Numbered from the stretch's first letter, positions 7,506-16,184 are shown. The stretch is DNA of 64,000 nucleotides from Nocardioides sp. Root682 (GCF_001427795.1 NZ_LMHJ01000001.1:2319664-2383663); one strand, 5' to 3'. Numbers and translations are program-made. Notes: generated by a model from the letters alone, not told the origin.

Positions 7506-9341
7506 TCACTCGACCGTGACGGACTTCGCCAGGTTGCGGGGCTTGTCGATGTCGTGACCCAGCTCCAGCGCCGCGTGGTACGACAGCAGCTGCAGCGGGA
7601 TCGTCAGCAGGATCGGGTCGAGCTCGCGCTCGTTTCGCGGTACGTCGACCCGCTCGACCGCGCCCGCCAGGTCACCGAGGTCCACGCTGGCGTGGGTGAT
7701 CACCGTGAGCGGACCGCCCCGGGCGGCGATCTCGTGCAGTGCCGCGACGTTGCGCTCGACCAGCTCGTCGTCGGGCACGATCGCGACCGTCGGCACCGCC
7801 GCCGAGATCAGCGCCAACGGACCGTGCTTGAGCTCGCTGGTCTGGTACGCCTCGGCGTGGCGGTAGCTGATCTCCTTGAACTTCTGGGCGCCCTCGCGCG
7901 CGACCGGGAAGCCGCGGACCCGGCCGATGAAGAACAGGCTCTCGGCCTCCGCGAGCGTGTGCGCAATGTTCGCCAGCTGGTCCTCGGTCGCCAGGATCTG
8001 CTCGATCTGGCCCGGGATCGCGGCGAGGCCGGCGATCAGTCGCCGGCCGTCGGAGATCGACAGGTCACGCACCCGGCCGAGCTGGACGGCCAGCAACGCG
8101 AACGCGAGGAACATGTTGGTGAGCGCCTTCGTCGACGCGACCGCCACCTCCGGACCGGCGTGGAGGTAGATGCCGCCGTCGACCTCCCGGGCGATGGCGG
8201 AGCCGACGACATTGACCAGCCCGATCACGCGGCCACCCTTGCGTCGTACCTCCTGCACGGCAAGCAGCGAGTCGATCGTCTCCCCCGACTGGCTCACGAC
8301 GACGTAGAGGGTGTCCGGGTCGACGATCGGGTTGCGGTAGCGGAACTCGCTGGCGGCTTCGGCGTCGGCGGGGATCCGGGCCAGCTCCTCGATCAGGCCC
8401 GCACCCATCTGGCCGACGTAGTACGCCGACCCGCAGCCGAGGATCTTGACCCGCTTGATCGCGCGGAGATGGCGCGCGTCCAGGTTGAGGCCACCGAGGT
8501 GGCCCGTCCCGAACCGCTCGTCCATCCGGCCCCGCAGCACCGCCTCGGCGCGGGCGGGCTGCTCGAGCATCTCCTTGTGCATGAACGAGTCGTGCTCGCC
8601 GGCCTCGTAGGCCTCGGGGTCGATGTCGACCTCGTTGGCGCGGCGGTTGGTGGCCGACAGTCCGGAGGCATCGAGGCGGTAGGTCTTGAAGCCGCCCGCC
8701 GTCACGGTGGCCATCTCGCCGTCCTCGAGGTGGGCGACCGTCGTCGTGTAGCGAATGATCGCCGCCAGGTCGGAGGCGACGTGCATCTCGTGGTCGCCGA
8801 CGCCGATGAGCAGCGGGCTGCCGTTGCGGGCCACCACGATGCGGTCCGGGAAGTCGGCGTGGGTGACGGCGATGCCGTAGGTGCCGTCGATCCGGCCCAG
8901 TGCCTCGGCGACCCGGGCCTCCAGGGTCGGTGCCGTGGACCTGCCGATCAGGTGGGCGAGCACCTCCGTGTCGGTGTCGGAGGCCAGCTCGATGCCCTGG
9001 TCCCCCAGCTCCGCGCGCAACGCCGCGGCGTTGTCGATGATCCCGTTGTGGACGACGGCCACGCGGCCGTCGACGCTGGTGTGGGGGTGGGCGTTGACGT
9101 CGTTGGCCGGCCCGTGGGTCGCCCACCGGGTGTGCCCGATCCCGGCCTTGCCCGAGAACCGCTTGGGCAGGCCGTCGGAGAGGTCACGGACGCGGCCGGC
9201 ACGCTTGGCCACCTTCACGCCGCTGCCTCCGACGACCGCCACTCCGGCGGAGTCGTAGCCGCGGTGCTCGAGCCGGGTCAGTCCTTCCAGCAACAGCGGG
9301 GCCGCCTGCTGGGTGCCGATGTATCCGACGATGCCGCACAT
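7506..9341 (-). CDS. glmS: Glutamine-fructose-6-phosphate aminotransferase (isomerizing)
   Basis: Converts fructose 6-phosphate and glutamine to glucosamine 6-phosphate for peptidoglycan synthesis. The 611-residue length is standard. MCGIVGYIG supplies the N-terminal nucleophile Cys2 of the glutamine amidotransferase domain, with HTRWATHG and HNGIIDN in the same domain. Two SIS isomerase domains follow (GCGSAYYVGQ and SQSGETIDSL in the first, ELKHGPLALI in the second), and the C-terminus DKPRNLAKSVTVE is typical. It starts 9 bp after a small upstream gene on the same strand, so the pair is probably an operon. No glmS ribozyme-like UTR is present, as expected for actinobacteria. Confidence 0.97.
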   Translation of the reverse strand: MCGIVGYIGTQQAAPLLLEGLTRLEHRGYDSAGVAVVGGSGVKVAKRAGRVRDLSDGLPKRFSGKAGIGHTRWATHGPANDVNAHPHTSVDGRVAVVHNGIIDNAAALRAELGDQGIELASDTDTEVLAHLIGRSTAPTLEARVAEALGRIDGTYGIAVTHADFPDRIVVARNGSPLLIGVGDHEMHVASDLAAIIRYTTTVAHLEDGEMATVTAGGFKTYRLDASGLSATNRRANEVDIDPEAYEAGEHDSFMHKEMLEQPARAEAVLRGRMDERFGTGHLGGLNLDARHLRAIKRVKILGCGSAYYVGQMGAGLIEELARIPADAEAASEFRYRNPIVDPDTLYVVVSQSGETIDSLLAVQEVRRKGGRVIGLVNVVGSAIAREVDGGIYLHAGPEVAVASTKALTNMFLAFALLAVQLGRVRDLSISDGRRLIAGLAAIPGQIEQILATEDQLANIAHTLAEAESLFFIGRVRGFPVAREGAQKFKEISYRHAEAYQTSELKHGPLALISAAVPTVAIVPDDELVERNVAALHEIAARGGPLTVITHASVDLGDLAGAVERVDVPRNERELDPILLTIPLQLLSYHAALELGHDIDKPRNLAKSVTVE

Positions 9342-9350
9342 GGGCTGGTC

Positions 9351-9614
9351 CTATCCGTAGATCATCCGGCGCAGCTGACGCTCGGACAGGTCGGGCGCGG
9401 CCACGACGTGGCCACGCAGTTCGTCGCGGAGCCGGTGGAAGATCTCGGCGTTCTTCGCACCGACGGTCTTCAGCTCCGTGTGCCGGCGGCGGACCAGGTC
9501 CTCCACCGGCTCGGCGTGGAAGGACAGGACGTCCTCCACCAACCGCAGGGCCTCCGCCTCCGTCAGTCCACTGGACTCCTGCACGTGGCGCAGGAGCCGC
9601 GGGTCGACGTACAC
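9351..9614 (-). CDS. Small conserved-looking hypothetical protein upstream of glmS
   Basis: An 87-residue, mainly helical and charged protein beginning MYVDPRLLRHVQESSGL from GTG 9614. A TTG 36 bp upstream is also in frame but gives a less likely N-terminus. Visible features are LVEDVLSFHAEPVEDLVRRR and a C-terminus ERQLRRMIYG. No membrane segment, signal or catalytic motif is visible. It ends 9 bp before glmS, which suggests co-transcription. I do not recognise the family. The compositional bias matches coding DNA. Confidence 0.6.
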   Translation of the reverse strand: MYVDPRLLRHVQESSGLTEAEALRLVEDVLSFHAEPVEDLVRRRHTELKTVGAKNAEIFHRLRDELRGHVVAAPDLSERQLRRMIYG

Positions 9615-9851
9615 AACGACGAGAGTGCATCTTCGCGTACCAAATCTCAACTTCCTGCCCGGAAATGGGCAGATTCATCCGACTCGAATCAGGTGACGGG
9701 CGTCACGGGTGCGGCAAATGGAGCGTCCGAGTCGAGTGGAACGAGCGATGACCGGTCAGGTGGAGTGCCGGGAAGCAAAATGTGGCGTTTTCCGGGCCTG
9801 GAGTGGGGGACGTGCTATCTTGGTGAACACAAGGTGAACAGGAGGTGTCCC
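9615..9851. promoter_or_regulatory. Divergent promoter region, including the -10 of the small 45-residue gene
   Basis: For the plus-strand small gene, an extended -10 TGCTATCTT (9813-9821) lies about 20 bp before a strong AGGAGG ribosome-binding site (9840-9845). No good -35 is visible, as is common with extended -10 promoters. The stretch also holds GACTCG/CGAGTC-like inverted pieces around 9680-9750 that I cannot assign. The promoter of the minus-strand gene is not clear. Confidence 0.45.
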
Positions 9852-9989
9852 ATGACCAACACCGAGACGACAACCAGGCTCGAGATGCGCTGGGTCCCCG
9901 TGACCGCCGACGACGGCCGCACCCGCATGGAAGCGGTGTGGATCGAGGTCGGCCAGCCCGCGATCGCGCACTCGCACGCTGCCGCCTGA
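9852..9989 (+). CDS. Small hypothetical protein, 45 residues
   Basis: The gene starts at ATG 9852 with AGGAGG 7 nt upstream, an extended -10 before that, and a textbook intrinsic terminator directly after the stop, so it is a self-contained transcription unit. The product (MTNTETTTRLEMRWVPV at the start, EAVWIEVGQPAIAHSHAAA at the end) has no membrane segment and no cysteine. The signals are stronger than those of most genes here, which suggests high expression. Function unknown. I judge it a real gene because of the combined signals, not because of recognised homology. Confidence 0.75.
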   Translation: MTNTETTTRLEMRWVPVTADDGRTRMEAVWIEVGQPAIAHSHAAA

Positions 9990-10000
9990 CCCAGAACCCG

Positions 10001-10039
10001 AGGACGCCGCCCCCGCCAGGGGGCGGCGTCCTGTTTTTT
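10001..10039 (+). terminator. Intrinsic terminator of the small gene
   Basis: A perfect 14-bp stem (AGGACGCCGCCCCC with its complement at 10019-10032), a 4-nt loop GCCA, then G and six T. It starts 11 nt after the stop codon. Confidence 0.95.
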
Positions 10040-10103
10040 GCGCCCTCGTTGCGCGCGCCGATCTGTGGCAACGTGATCCAGGTCACGCTTGAAATCGGAA
10101 TGG

Positions 10104-10142
10104 TTGACATGTCACCATTGGTTCAAGTCATTGAAACTTCAA
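10104..10142 (+). promoter_or_regulatory. yceI promoter/operator region
   Basis: A perfect TTGACA (10104-10109) lies in the palindrome TGACATGTCA (10105-10114). Overlapping inverted repeats follow: TTCAAGTCATTGAA (10122-10135) and TTGAAACTTCAA (10131-10142). The TTGAA/TTCAA half-sites resemble MarR-type operators. A -10 is not clear (weak GTCATT 17 bp after the -35). Confidence 0.45.
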
Positions 10143-10170
10143 CGGCACACCCCTCCAAGGAGCCCCACTC

Positions 10171-10725
10171 ATGACCGAGAACGCAGCCCTCTCCGACATC
10201 ACCGGTGACTACACCCTCGACCCGGCCCACAGCCGCCTCGGCTTCGTGGCCCGCCACGCGGTCGTCACCAAGGTCCGCGGCCAGTTCGGCGACTGGACCG
10301 CCACCGCCCACATCGACACGGCCACCCCGGCCAACTCGTCGGTGACCGTGACCATCAACGCCGGCAGCGTCAGCACCGGCAACGCCGACCGCGACGGCCA
10401 CCTCTCCTCCCCCGACTTCTTCGACGCCGCGACCTACCCCGAGTGGAAGTTCGTCTCCACCGACGTCTCGCGCGACGGCACCGACTGGGCCGTCACCGGC
10501 GACCTGACCATCAAGGACGTCACCAAGCCGATCACCATCAACTTCGAGGAGAACGGCTCCGCCAAGGACCCGTTCGGCAACATCCGCGTGGGCTTCGAGG
10601 GCGACGTCACCGTCAACCGCAAGGACTGGGGCCTCACCTGGAACGCCGCGCTCGAGACCGGCGGCGTGCTCGTCTCCGAGAAGATCAAGCTCGAGTTCGA
10701 CATCTCGGCGATCAAGAACGCCTGA
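10171..10725 (+). CDS. YceI family protein
   Basis: A 184-residue lipocalin-like YceI-domain protein without a signal peptide, hence cytoplasmic. Family marks are YTLDPAHSRLGFVARHAVVTKVRG near residue 12 (read in two parts), GHLSSPDFFDAATYP, and VNRKDWGLTWNAALETGGVLVSE near the end. YceI proteins bind polyisoprenoids or other amphiphiles, and in actinobacteria they are often induced under MarR-type control. AAGGAG lies 10 nt before ATG 10171. It is followed by its own terminator, so it is monocistronic. Confidence 0.93.
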   Translation: MTENAALSDITGDYTLDPAHSRLGFVARHAVVTKVRGQFGDWTATAHIDTATPANSSVTVTINAGSVSTGNADRDGHLSSPDFFDAATYPEWKFVSTDVSRDGTDWAVTGDLTIKDVTKPITINFEENGSAKDPFGNIRVGFEGDVTVNRKDWGLTWNAALETGGVLVSEKIKLEFDISAIKNA

Positions 10726-10748
10726 GTCTCCGGACGCCTGCCTCTCCG

Positions 10749-10795
10749 GACGCCCGAGCGGATCCCTGCGATCTGCTCGGGCGTCGGCCATTTTT
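10749..10795 (+). terminator. Intrinsic terminator after yceI
   Basis: An 11-bp stem (GACGCCCGAGC with GCTCGGGCGTC at 10775-10785), a 15-nt loop, and a T5 run at 10791-10795. Confidence 0.85.
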
Positions 10796-10813
10796 CGCGT
10801 ACGTTCGGGAGCC

Positions 10814-11641
10814 ATGACCGCCGCCACCCTCATCGCAATGCTCCTCCAGGACCCGCCGTCCGCGGGGAGGCCGGCGACGTACAGCGCCACCTCGCTCGCG
10901 ATGCGGCTCGGCACGGACTGGCGTGGACAGGCCCCGACCGGGATCGAGCTCGGTACGCCGACAGAAAGCGGCACCGAGTCGTTCTCCAGCGCCGGCTGCG
11001 ACGTCCTGTGGACGGCCATCGATGCCCCGGTCCCCGACGACATGGAACAGATGGCGCGGCACAGTCGCCTCTGGCCGACGGACGCCCCGGGCCCGACCAA
11101 CCACGCACGCCACACGATCGTCATGGTGCGGTCCGACGACCCGGACAGCACCAACCTGCGCGGGCTCGCCACCTTGCTGACCCAGGTGGTGACCTCGCTG
11201 ATCGCCCTGGACGACAGCATCGTCGCGGTGCTCTGGAACCCGGCCGAGCACCTGGTGCTGCCCGCGGCCTTCCGCGAGCTGGCGCTCGCCGATCTTCCGG
11301 CGCCGGTGCTGCACGCCTGGGTGGCGTTCAACGTCGCTCCCGACCCCGGCGGCAACCTCACCGGCCACACCCGCGGGCTGCGCAGCCTCGGGCTGATGGA
11401 CATCGAGGTCCCCTCCACCCACGACACGCCCCAGGCGTTGCTGGACAGGCTGCGGGGCCTGACGCAGTACCTGTTCGACAACGGGATGACCATCAAGGAC
11501 GGCGACACCGTCGGCGCCAGCGACCGCGAACGGATCGTCGCGCGCCACCTGCCCTCGGCTCTCGATCCCGAAGTGACGGTGCTGACCCTGATCGACGATC
11601 GAGCCGGGGCGAAGAAGCGCGGCTTCCTCCGGCGGGGCTGA
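10814..11641 (+). CDS. Hypothetical protein, DUF4261-like
   Basis: A 275-residue soluble protein. The middle holds hydrophobic strands (RHTIVMVRS, SIVAVLWNPAEHLVLP, LHAWVAFNV), followed by GNLTGHTRGLRSLGLMDIEV, which resembles the late motif (TxGmxxLGxxEiEv) of DUF4261 proteins. The C-terminus ends in a basic KKRGFLRRG. No enzymatic motif is evident. The gene begins 18 bp after the yceI terminator and is 4 bp from the following acetyltransferase, so the two probably form an operon. The family assignment is from memory and moderate. Confidence 0.6.
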   Translation: MTAATLIAMLLQDPPSAGRPATYSATSLAMRLGTDWRGQAPTGIELGTPTESGTESFSSAGCDVLWTAIDAPVPDDMEQMARHSRLWPTDAPGPTNHARHTIVMVRSDDPDSTNLRGLATLLTQVVTSLIALDDSIVAVLWNPAEHLVLPAAFRELALADLPAPVLHAWVAFNVAPDPGGNLTGHTRGLRSLGLMDIEVPSTHDTPQALLDRLRGLTQYLFDNGMTIKDGDTVGASDRERIVARHLPSALDPEVTVLTLIDDRAGAKKRGFLRRG

Positions 11642-11645
11642 TCGC

Positions 11646-12572
11646 ATGGTCGACGCTGTCCTGCCCTCCGGCCTCACCGTCCGTCCGTTGGTCCCCGGTG
11701 ACGCACGCGCCGTGTTCGAGGTGATCGCCGAGCAGGAACGCACCGACGTCGGCGCCGTCGAGATCGAGGAGGACGACCTCGTCAGCGAGTGGCAGCGGCC
11801 GTCGTACGACCTCTCCGGAAGCTCCATCGGCGTGCTCGACGGCGAGCGGATCGTGGCGTACGCCGAGTACATGGGCGAGGAGCGGTACGACGCCGCCGTA
11901 CTGCCGTCCCATCGTGGGCGCGGGATCGGCACCTGGCTCGCCGGGTGGGTGCAGGACCTGGCCCGCAGCCGTGGCGTCGCGATGATCGGCATGCCCGTGC
12001 CGGAGGGCTCGGTCGGCGACCGCCTGCTCACCGCCCTCGGGTACGACGTCCGGTGGACCAGCTGGGTGCTGCGACTGCCCGAGGGCGCGATGGTCGAGGA
12101 GCGCCCGTTGCCCCCGGGCTTCCAGTTGCGGAAGGCGACATCGGCCGACCACGAGCAGGTGTGGACCGTGACCGAGGACGCCTTCCTCGAGTGGGCGGTG
12201 CGCGAGCGGGAGTCCTTCGAGGACTTCGCTGCCCGCGTCTGGCAGCGGCCCGGCTTCGAACCGTGGCACCTGCAGGTGGTCACCGCGCCCGACGGGCAGG
12301 TCGTGGCCGTGGCCAACGCGTGGAACGCTCCCGCGGACGACCACCTCGACACCTACGTGTCGAAGCTGGCCGTGGCCTCCTCTCATCGCCACCGCGGCCT
12401 GGCGCAGGCGCTCCTGGTCGCGGTCTTCGCTGCCGGGCGCGAGCGAGGTGCGACGTCGTCCAGCCTCGCGACGGACTCGCGCACCGGGGCGCTGTCGCTC
12501 TACGAGAAGGTCGGCATGCGGCCGGCCTCGGTGTGGCTGCACCGCGCGATCGCGCTCGGCCCCGGTGGTTGA
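11646..12572 (+). CDS. GNAT family N-acetyltransferase with two GNAT domains
   Basis: A 308-residue protein with two tandem GNAT folds. The N-terminal copy (about 1-145) carries PSHRGRGIGTWLAGW, a good acetyl-CoA-binding motif A. The C-terminal copy (about 150-305) carries SSHRHRGLAQALLVAVF and ATDSRTGALSLYEKVGMRP. Both motifs keep the RGxG/A-type pyrophosphate loop, so both could bind acetyl-CoA. The arrangement resembles mycothiol synthase (MshD) and related tandem GNATs, but the substrate is unknown. The TGA stop lies within a REP-like palindrome, so the repeat defines the C-terminus. Confidence 0.85.
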   Translation: MVDAVLPSGLTVRPLVPGDARAVFEVIAEQERTDVGAVEIEEDDLVSEWQRPSYDLSGSSIGVLDGERIVAYAEYMGEERYDAAVLPSHRGRGIGTWLAGWVQDLARSRGVAMIGMPVPEGSVGDRLLTALGYDVRWTSWVLRLPEGAMVEERPLPPGFQLRKATSADHEQVWTVTEDAFLEWAVRERESFEDFAARVWQRPGFEPWHLQVVTAPDGQVVAVANAWNAPADDHLDTYVSKLAVASSHRHRGLAQALLVAVFAAGRERGATSSSLATDSRTGALSLYEKVGMRPASVWLHRAIALGPGG

Positions 12573-12601
12573 GGTGCGAGCGCAGCGAGCCTCGAAACCC
12601 C
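12564..12601. repeat. REP-like palindrome 2, supplies the GNAT stop codon
   Basis: GGTGGTTGAGGTGCGAGC...GAGCCTCGAAACCCC, an imperfect inverted repeat around GAGCGCAGCGAGC. Its internal TGA (12570-12572) is the stop codon of the acetyltransferase gene. Confidence 0.75.
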
Positions 12602-12652
12602 TGGACGCCAGCGCACGCGTGAACGGGCTCCCCGCTGGATAGAGTCCCTTCC

Positions 12653-13792
12653 ATGGGTGAGGTCTTCGCGGGACGCTACGAGCTGCTCGACCCCATCGCC
12701 ACCGGTGGCATGGGCACGGTGTGGCGCGTCCTGGACCGCACGGCCGGCGAGGTCAAGGCCGCCAAGATGCTGCGCCAGACCGACGCCGCGATGCTGCTCC
12801 GCTTCGTGCGCGAGCAGGGGGTCCGCATCGACCACACGCACGTGGTGACCCCGCAGTCCTGGGCCGGCGTCGACGACCGCGTCCTGTTCACGATGCCGCT
12901 GGTCCGCGGCGGTTCGGTGTCGAACCTGACCCGCCGCCACGGTGGCAGCCTGCCGCCACGGTGGATCGCCGTACTCGCCGACCAGACCCTGCAGGCGCTC
13001 GAGGCCGTGCACGCCGCGGGCATCGTGCACCGCGACATCAAGCCCGGCAACCTGCTCCTCGAGCCGACCGGCAGGTCCCGTCCGCACCTCCGGCTGACCG
13101 ACTTCGGCATCGCGGTCCCCAGCGACGAGCCGCGGCTGACCCATGTCGCCATGGTGATCGGCACCCCGGGCTACATGGCGCCCGAGCAGTACCGCGGCTC
13201 CGACCCCGACCCGAGCGCCGACATCTACGCCCTCGGAGTCGTCGTCCTCGAGATGCTCACCGGCCGACGCCCCTCCAGCGACGGCGAGCCGCCGCCCATC
13301 GACGTCGCCGCGCTCCGCAACGGCAACCCCGAGCACGACGCGATCCTCGACGTGGTCGAGGCCGCGACGGCGTACGACGCCCTGGCCCGCCCGAGCGCAG
13401 CGGCGCTCCGCGCCCACCCGGCCCTCCAGTCGCTCGCCGCCCGCTGGGACGACCCGGCGCTCCTCGATGACCTGGAGGTGCCGGACGAGTACCCGACGCC
13501 GACGCCGGACATCTCGGCGACCAACCTGCCCACGACGTCGTACCCACCGCCTCCGCCGTCGAGCTACGGCCCGCCCCCGACGATGCCGCCGTCCGCGCCC
13601 CCGTCGGCGCCTCCGTCGACGCCCCCGATCGGTACGGCCGTCCTGCCCCCGCACCCGGCCGCAGCACCCACCCGGCTCGACGCACCGCGCCCGCACGGTT
13701 CCGGCAGGTCTGGTCCGCCGATCGATGCGCTGGTACTGCTCGGCCTGGGCCTCGTGGGCCTGGTCATCGCGCTGATCCTGCTGCTCGGCTGA
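12653..13792 (+). CDS. Ser/Thr protein kinase, membrane anchored
   Basis: A 379-residue Hanks-type kinase. The kinase domain spans about residues 5-275: Gly loop IATGGMGTVW, Lys in EVKAAKML, catalytic VHRDIKPGNLLL, LTDFGIA, and the activation segment GTPGYMAPEQY. All key residues are present. A long Pro/Ser/Thr-rich linker (about 280-345) follows, then one C-terminal transmembrane helix (ALVLLGLGLVGLVIALILLLG), so the protein is anchored with the kinase in the cytoplasm and no extracellular sensor domain. This is shorter than PknB-type kinases and lacks PASTA repeats. The next gene, in the same direction, encodes a TerD-like protein that is a plausible partner or substrate (inference). Confidence 0.93.
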   Translation: MGEVFAGRYELLDPIATGGMGTVWRVLDRTAGEVKAAKMLRQTDAAMLLRFVREQGVRIDHTHVVTPQSWAGVDDRVLFTMPLVRGGSVSNLTRRHGGSLPPRWIAVLADQTLQALEAVHAAGIVHRDIKPGNLLLEPTGRSRPHLRLTDFGIAVPSDEPRLTHVAMVIGTPGYMAPEQYRGSDPDPSADIYALGVVVLEMLTGRRPSSDGEPPPIDVAALRNGNPEHDAILDVVEAATAYDALARPSAAALRAHPALQSLAARWDDPALLDDLEVPDEYPTPTPDISATNLPTTSYPPPPPSSYGPPPTMPPSAPPSAPPSTPPIGTAVLPPHPAAAPTRLDAPRPHGSGRSGPPIDALVLLGLGLVGLVIALILLLG

Positions 13793-13844
13793 CTTCCCTG
13801 AAATTGTGGCGCGGCATGGCGCGCCCCTCCGTCATGCTGGCTCG

Positions 13845-15977
13845 GTGATCCATACGCCCGATTCCGCCCCGGCAACGCTGACCGGTCTACTACTTCGCCG
13901 TTCGTCGGCTGCCGTCGCCCTGAAGCCTGGGACGCCGGACGAGCGCGTCCCGGCGCTGGTCGCAACGGTGGCGCACAACCTTGAGCGGGTCGGCTTTGCG
14001 CTGTCCCGTCCGGTCATCGACAACTGGTCTGCGGCAGACCCGGCCGACGTGATCCGGGTCGGTACCCAGCTCTCCGCGGTCGCTCGGGAACTCGTCGGCG
14101 ACCACGTCGCACACACAGCCATGTACCCGAACTTTCCCGCGCAAGTGATGGCCGCCTCAGATGCCGAGCTCTATCTGAATGCGTTCCTGCACTACTACGG
14201 CGACCTGATCGGCGCCCGAATCATGCCGGTTTATCAGGCCGCACCCCGCCGGCACCGGCGCGACCCTCAGATCCTGATGCGCCCCGTCGGGCTCGCCGCC
14301 GACGACGAGATCACGGCCCTGGCCAGCTCATTGATGGCTGCCAACGGCGGCCTCTCCCCGACCGATCGCGACGACTTGCGGGTCCTGGCGCGGTGGAATG
14401 CCCAGCGCTTCGCGAGCGCTGTTCCCGAATCGTTCGTAAACCGGGAGAACCGTGCCACGGTCACAGCCCTGCTCCTCGATACAGGTCGTCCCGAAGCAGA
14501 CCGGTTGCTGCAGGAGATGTCGACCGCGACCGACGTGCTCCGCCTCGCGGCGGGATTGTCCGGCGGTGATGTGTCGCTCGCCGAGCAGACGAAGTTCGTG
14601 TCGTTCAGCCGCAAGATTCGCCGCGACCTCCTCGCCTTGCTGGAGAGCGCCAACGATCCGCTCGACGACATGCTTCGCCGAACGGAGGAGTTCAAGCGGT
14701 TGGGGGAACGGCTGCACCCTGGCGAGCACCGCATCCGCTTCCCCAACGCGGCACGGGCGTTCGACGTGATTCGACAAGGCCTCGACCACGAGACGTTCAA
14801 CTCCAGGATCGAGACCTTGATCCTGTCTGGTGATTCGGTGGCTGCTACCCGATTGCTCAGCACTCGCCCCGGCATTCTCGCGCGCCGTCTCGACGAGCTC
14901 GTCCGGCTGCGCGCTGAGCACGCGGCTCTTGTCATCACGGAGTTCGAGAGCGTGGCCTCCGACGTCGCGACGCGCGTCCTGCTGCAGGCTCGCGCTCACT
15001 TCGCCTCCCGGGGCACAGGTCGACTCCGTGCGTTCTTTCCGAAGGGCAACATCTCCCGTGTCCGTACGGTCCCCGACCAGCTCCCGTCGATCAGTGAGGA
15101 ATCCCGCGCGCGAATCGTCGCCGTACTCGATGCTGCACTCGTGAAGCGCTTCGTTGCCCTGCCGCCATTGGGCAAGGTCTACATCGACCCCGCCATGGCG
15201 CTGTACGCCGTCCCGCTCTCGGCTCGCTCTGCTTCGCGTTCCTTGCGCACCGCGGGCCGGGGTTCCCACCTGCCACTGCCCGACGCCGAGGTGCTGCGCT
15301 TCTTCATCTGGTGGCAGGACCAGTCCACCGACAACGAGCGCGCCCGCGTCGACCTGGACCTGTCCGCGGTGCTCTACGACGAGACCTTCGCCAAAACCGC
15401 GCAGATTGCCTATTACAACCTTCGCGGCAGCGGCTGCACCCACTCGGGCGACATCACCAGCGCCCCTCAAGGCGCCTCCGAGTTCATCGACATCGAGCGA
15501 GCCAAGCTACAGAGGAACGGGTATCGCTACGTCGTCATGGTCGTCACGTCCTACACCGAGCAGCCGTTCAACGAACTGCCCGGTTGCTTCGCAGGCGTGA
15601 TGGGGCGCGGAGAGCCGCAGTCCGGCGAGATCTACGACCCGGCGACGGTCCTCGATCGCTGGGACCTGTCGGGTGACAAGCGGATCGCCGTACCTCTCAT
15701 CATCGACCTGCAGTCCAACGAACTCATCTGGACCGACCTCACGTTCAGCAACCACCTGCAATCGGTCAACGCGGTCGCCAACAACAACTCGAGCTTGGCC
15801 TCGGTCGTTGAAGCGATGGTCGAATTCCAGCCGCCGACGGTGCAGGACTTGCTCGTTGCGCACGCACAGGCACGGGGCAAGCTGGTAACGAATCGCGTCG
15901 ACGCCGACTTCGTGGTTGCCCTGGACGGAGACTTGTCGCCGCTCGATCTCGATCGACTGATGGCCGAATTCGTCTAG
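13845..15977 (+). CDS. Large protein with a TerD-like C-terminal domain
   Basis: About 710 residues, soluble, no signal peptide. The first 480 residues are helical and charged and match nothing I can name, apart from resembling proteins annotated near tellurite/stress gene clusters. From about residue 500 the pattern is TerD-like: VDLDLSAVLYDE, then SGCTHSGDITSAPQGASEFI and GYRYVVMVVTSYTEQPF, then CFAGVMGRG. In canonical TerD the HSGD loop with following acidic residues binds calcium; here GD is kept but the acidic cluster is replaced by TSAPQGASE. The start GTG 13845 is chosen because CATGCT lies a few nt upstream, as in leaderless genes; GTG 13806 is also in frame. Base composition is slightly less GC-rich than its neighbours. 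Function unknown. Confidence 0.65.
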   Translation: MIHTPDSAPATLTGLLLRRSSAAVALKPGTPDERVPALVATVAHNLERVGFALSRPVIDNWSAADPADVIRVGTQLSAVARELVGDHVAHTAMYPNFPAQVMAASDAELYLNAFLHYYGDLIGARIMPVYQAAPRRHRRDPQILMRPVGLAADDEITALASSLMAANGGLSPTDRDDLRVLARWNAQRFASAVPESFVNRENRATVTALLLDTGRPEADRLLQEMSTATDVLRLAAGLSGGDVSLAEQTKFVSFSRKIRRDLLALLESANDPLDDMLRRTEEFKRLGERLHPGEHRIRFPNAARAFDVIRQGLDHETFNSRIETLILSGDSVAATRLLSTRPGILARRLDELVRLRAEHAALVITEFESVASDVATRVLLQARAHFASRGTGRLRAFFPKGNISRVRTVPDQLPSISEESRARIVAVLDAALVKRFVALPPLGKVYIDPAMALYAVPLSARSASRSLRTAGRGSHLPLPDAEVLRFFIWWQDQSTDNERARVDLDLSAVLYDETFAKTAQIAYYNLRGSGCTHSGDITSAPQGASEFIDIERAKLQRNGYRYVVMVVTSYTEQPFNELPGCFAGVMGRGEPQSGEIYDPATVLDRWDLSGDKRIAVPLIIDLQSNELIWTDLTFSNHLQSVNAVANNNSSLASVVEAMVEFQPPTVQDLLVAHAQARGKLVTNRVDADFVVALDGDLSPLDLDRLMAEFV

Positions 15978-16184
15978 ACTGGCCGCGGCGGCTATGCGAC
16001 TGCTTCCTTCTCACTCCTGTCAACCCAGCGGTCGCGCTCTCCGCCGTTCTGTGGAGCGCTCGGGCTCCCAGGCATTCCCGAAAATGTAGAAGAGCAACCA
16101 GCCGGGCAAGGCGTATCGATACATCTTCGCTCGTCCCTCACGACAGATCGCCTGGCGGCTCGGGCCACTCGACGACCTCGGTGG
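15978..16184. other. 207-bp intergenic region between convergent genes
   Basis: I see no gene, strong hairpin or repeat here. It is somewhat less GC-rich than its surroundings and may be the remnant of a deleted gene, but nothing in it can be assigned. Confidence 0.4.

Noticed and set aside
9342..9350. glmS ribozyme upstream of glmS
   Set aside because: Only 9 bp separate glmS from the upstream gene, and the ribozyme is not expected in this phylum.
7462..12601. Composite transposon bounded by the REP-like copies
   Set aside because: The intervening genes are housekeeping-like (glmS, yceI), no transposase is present and the ends are not in transposon-like arrangement.
15978..16184. Remnant gene in the low-feature gap
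   Set aside because: No frame shows coding bias or a recognisable motif, so it is left as unassigned intergenic DNA.
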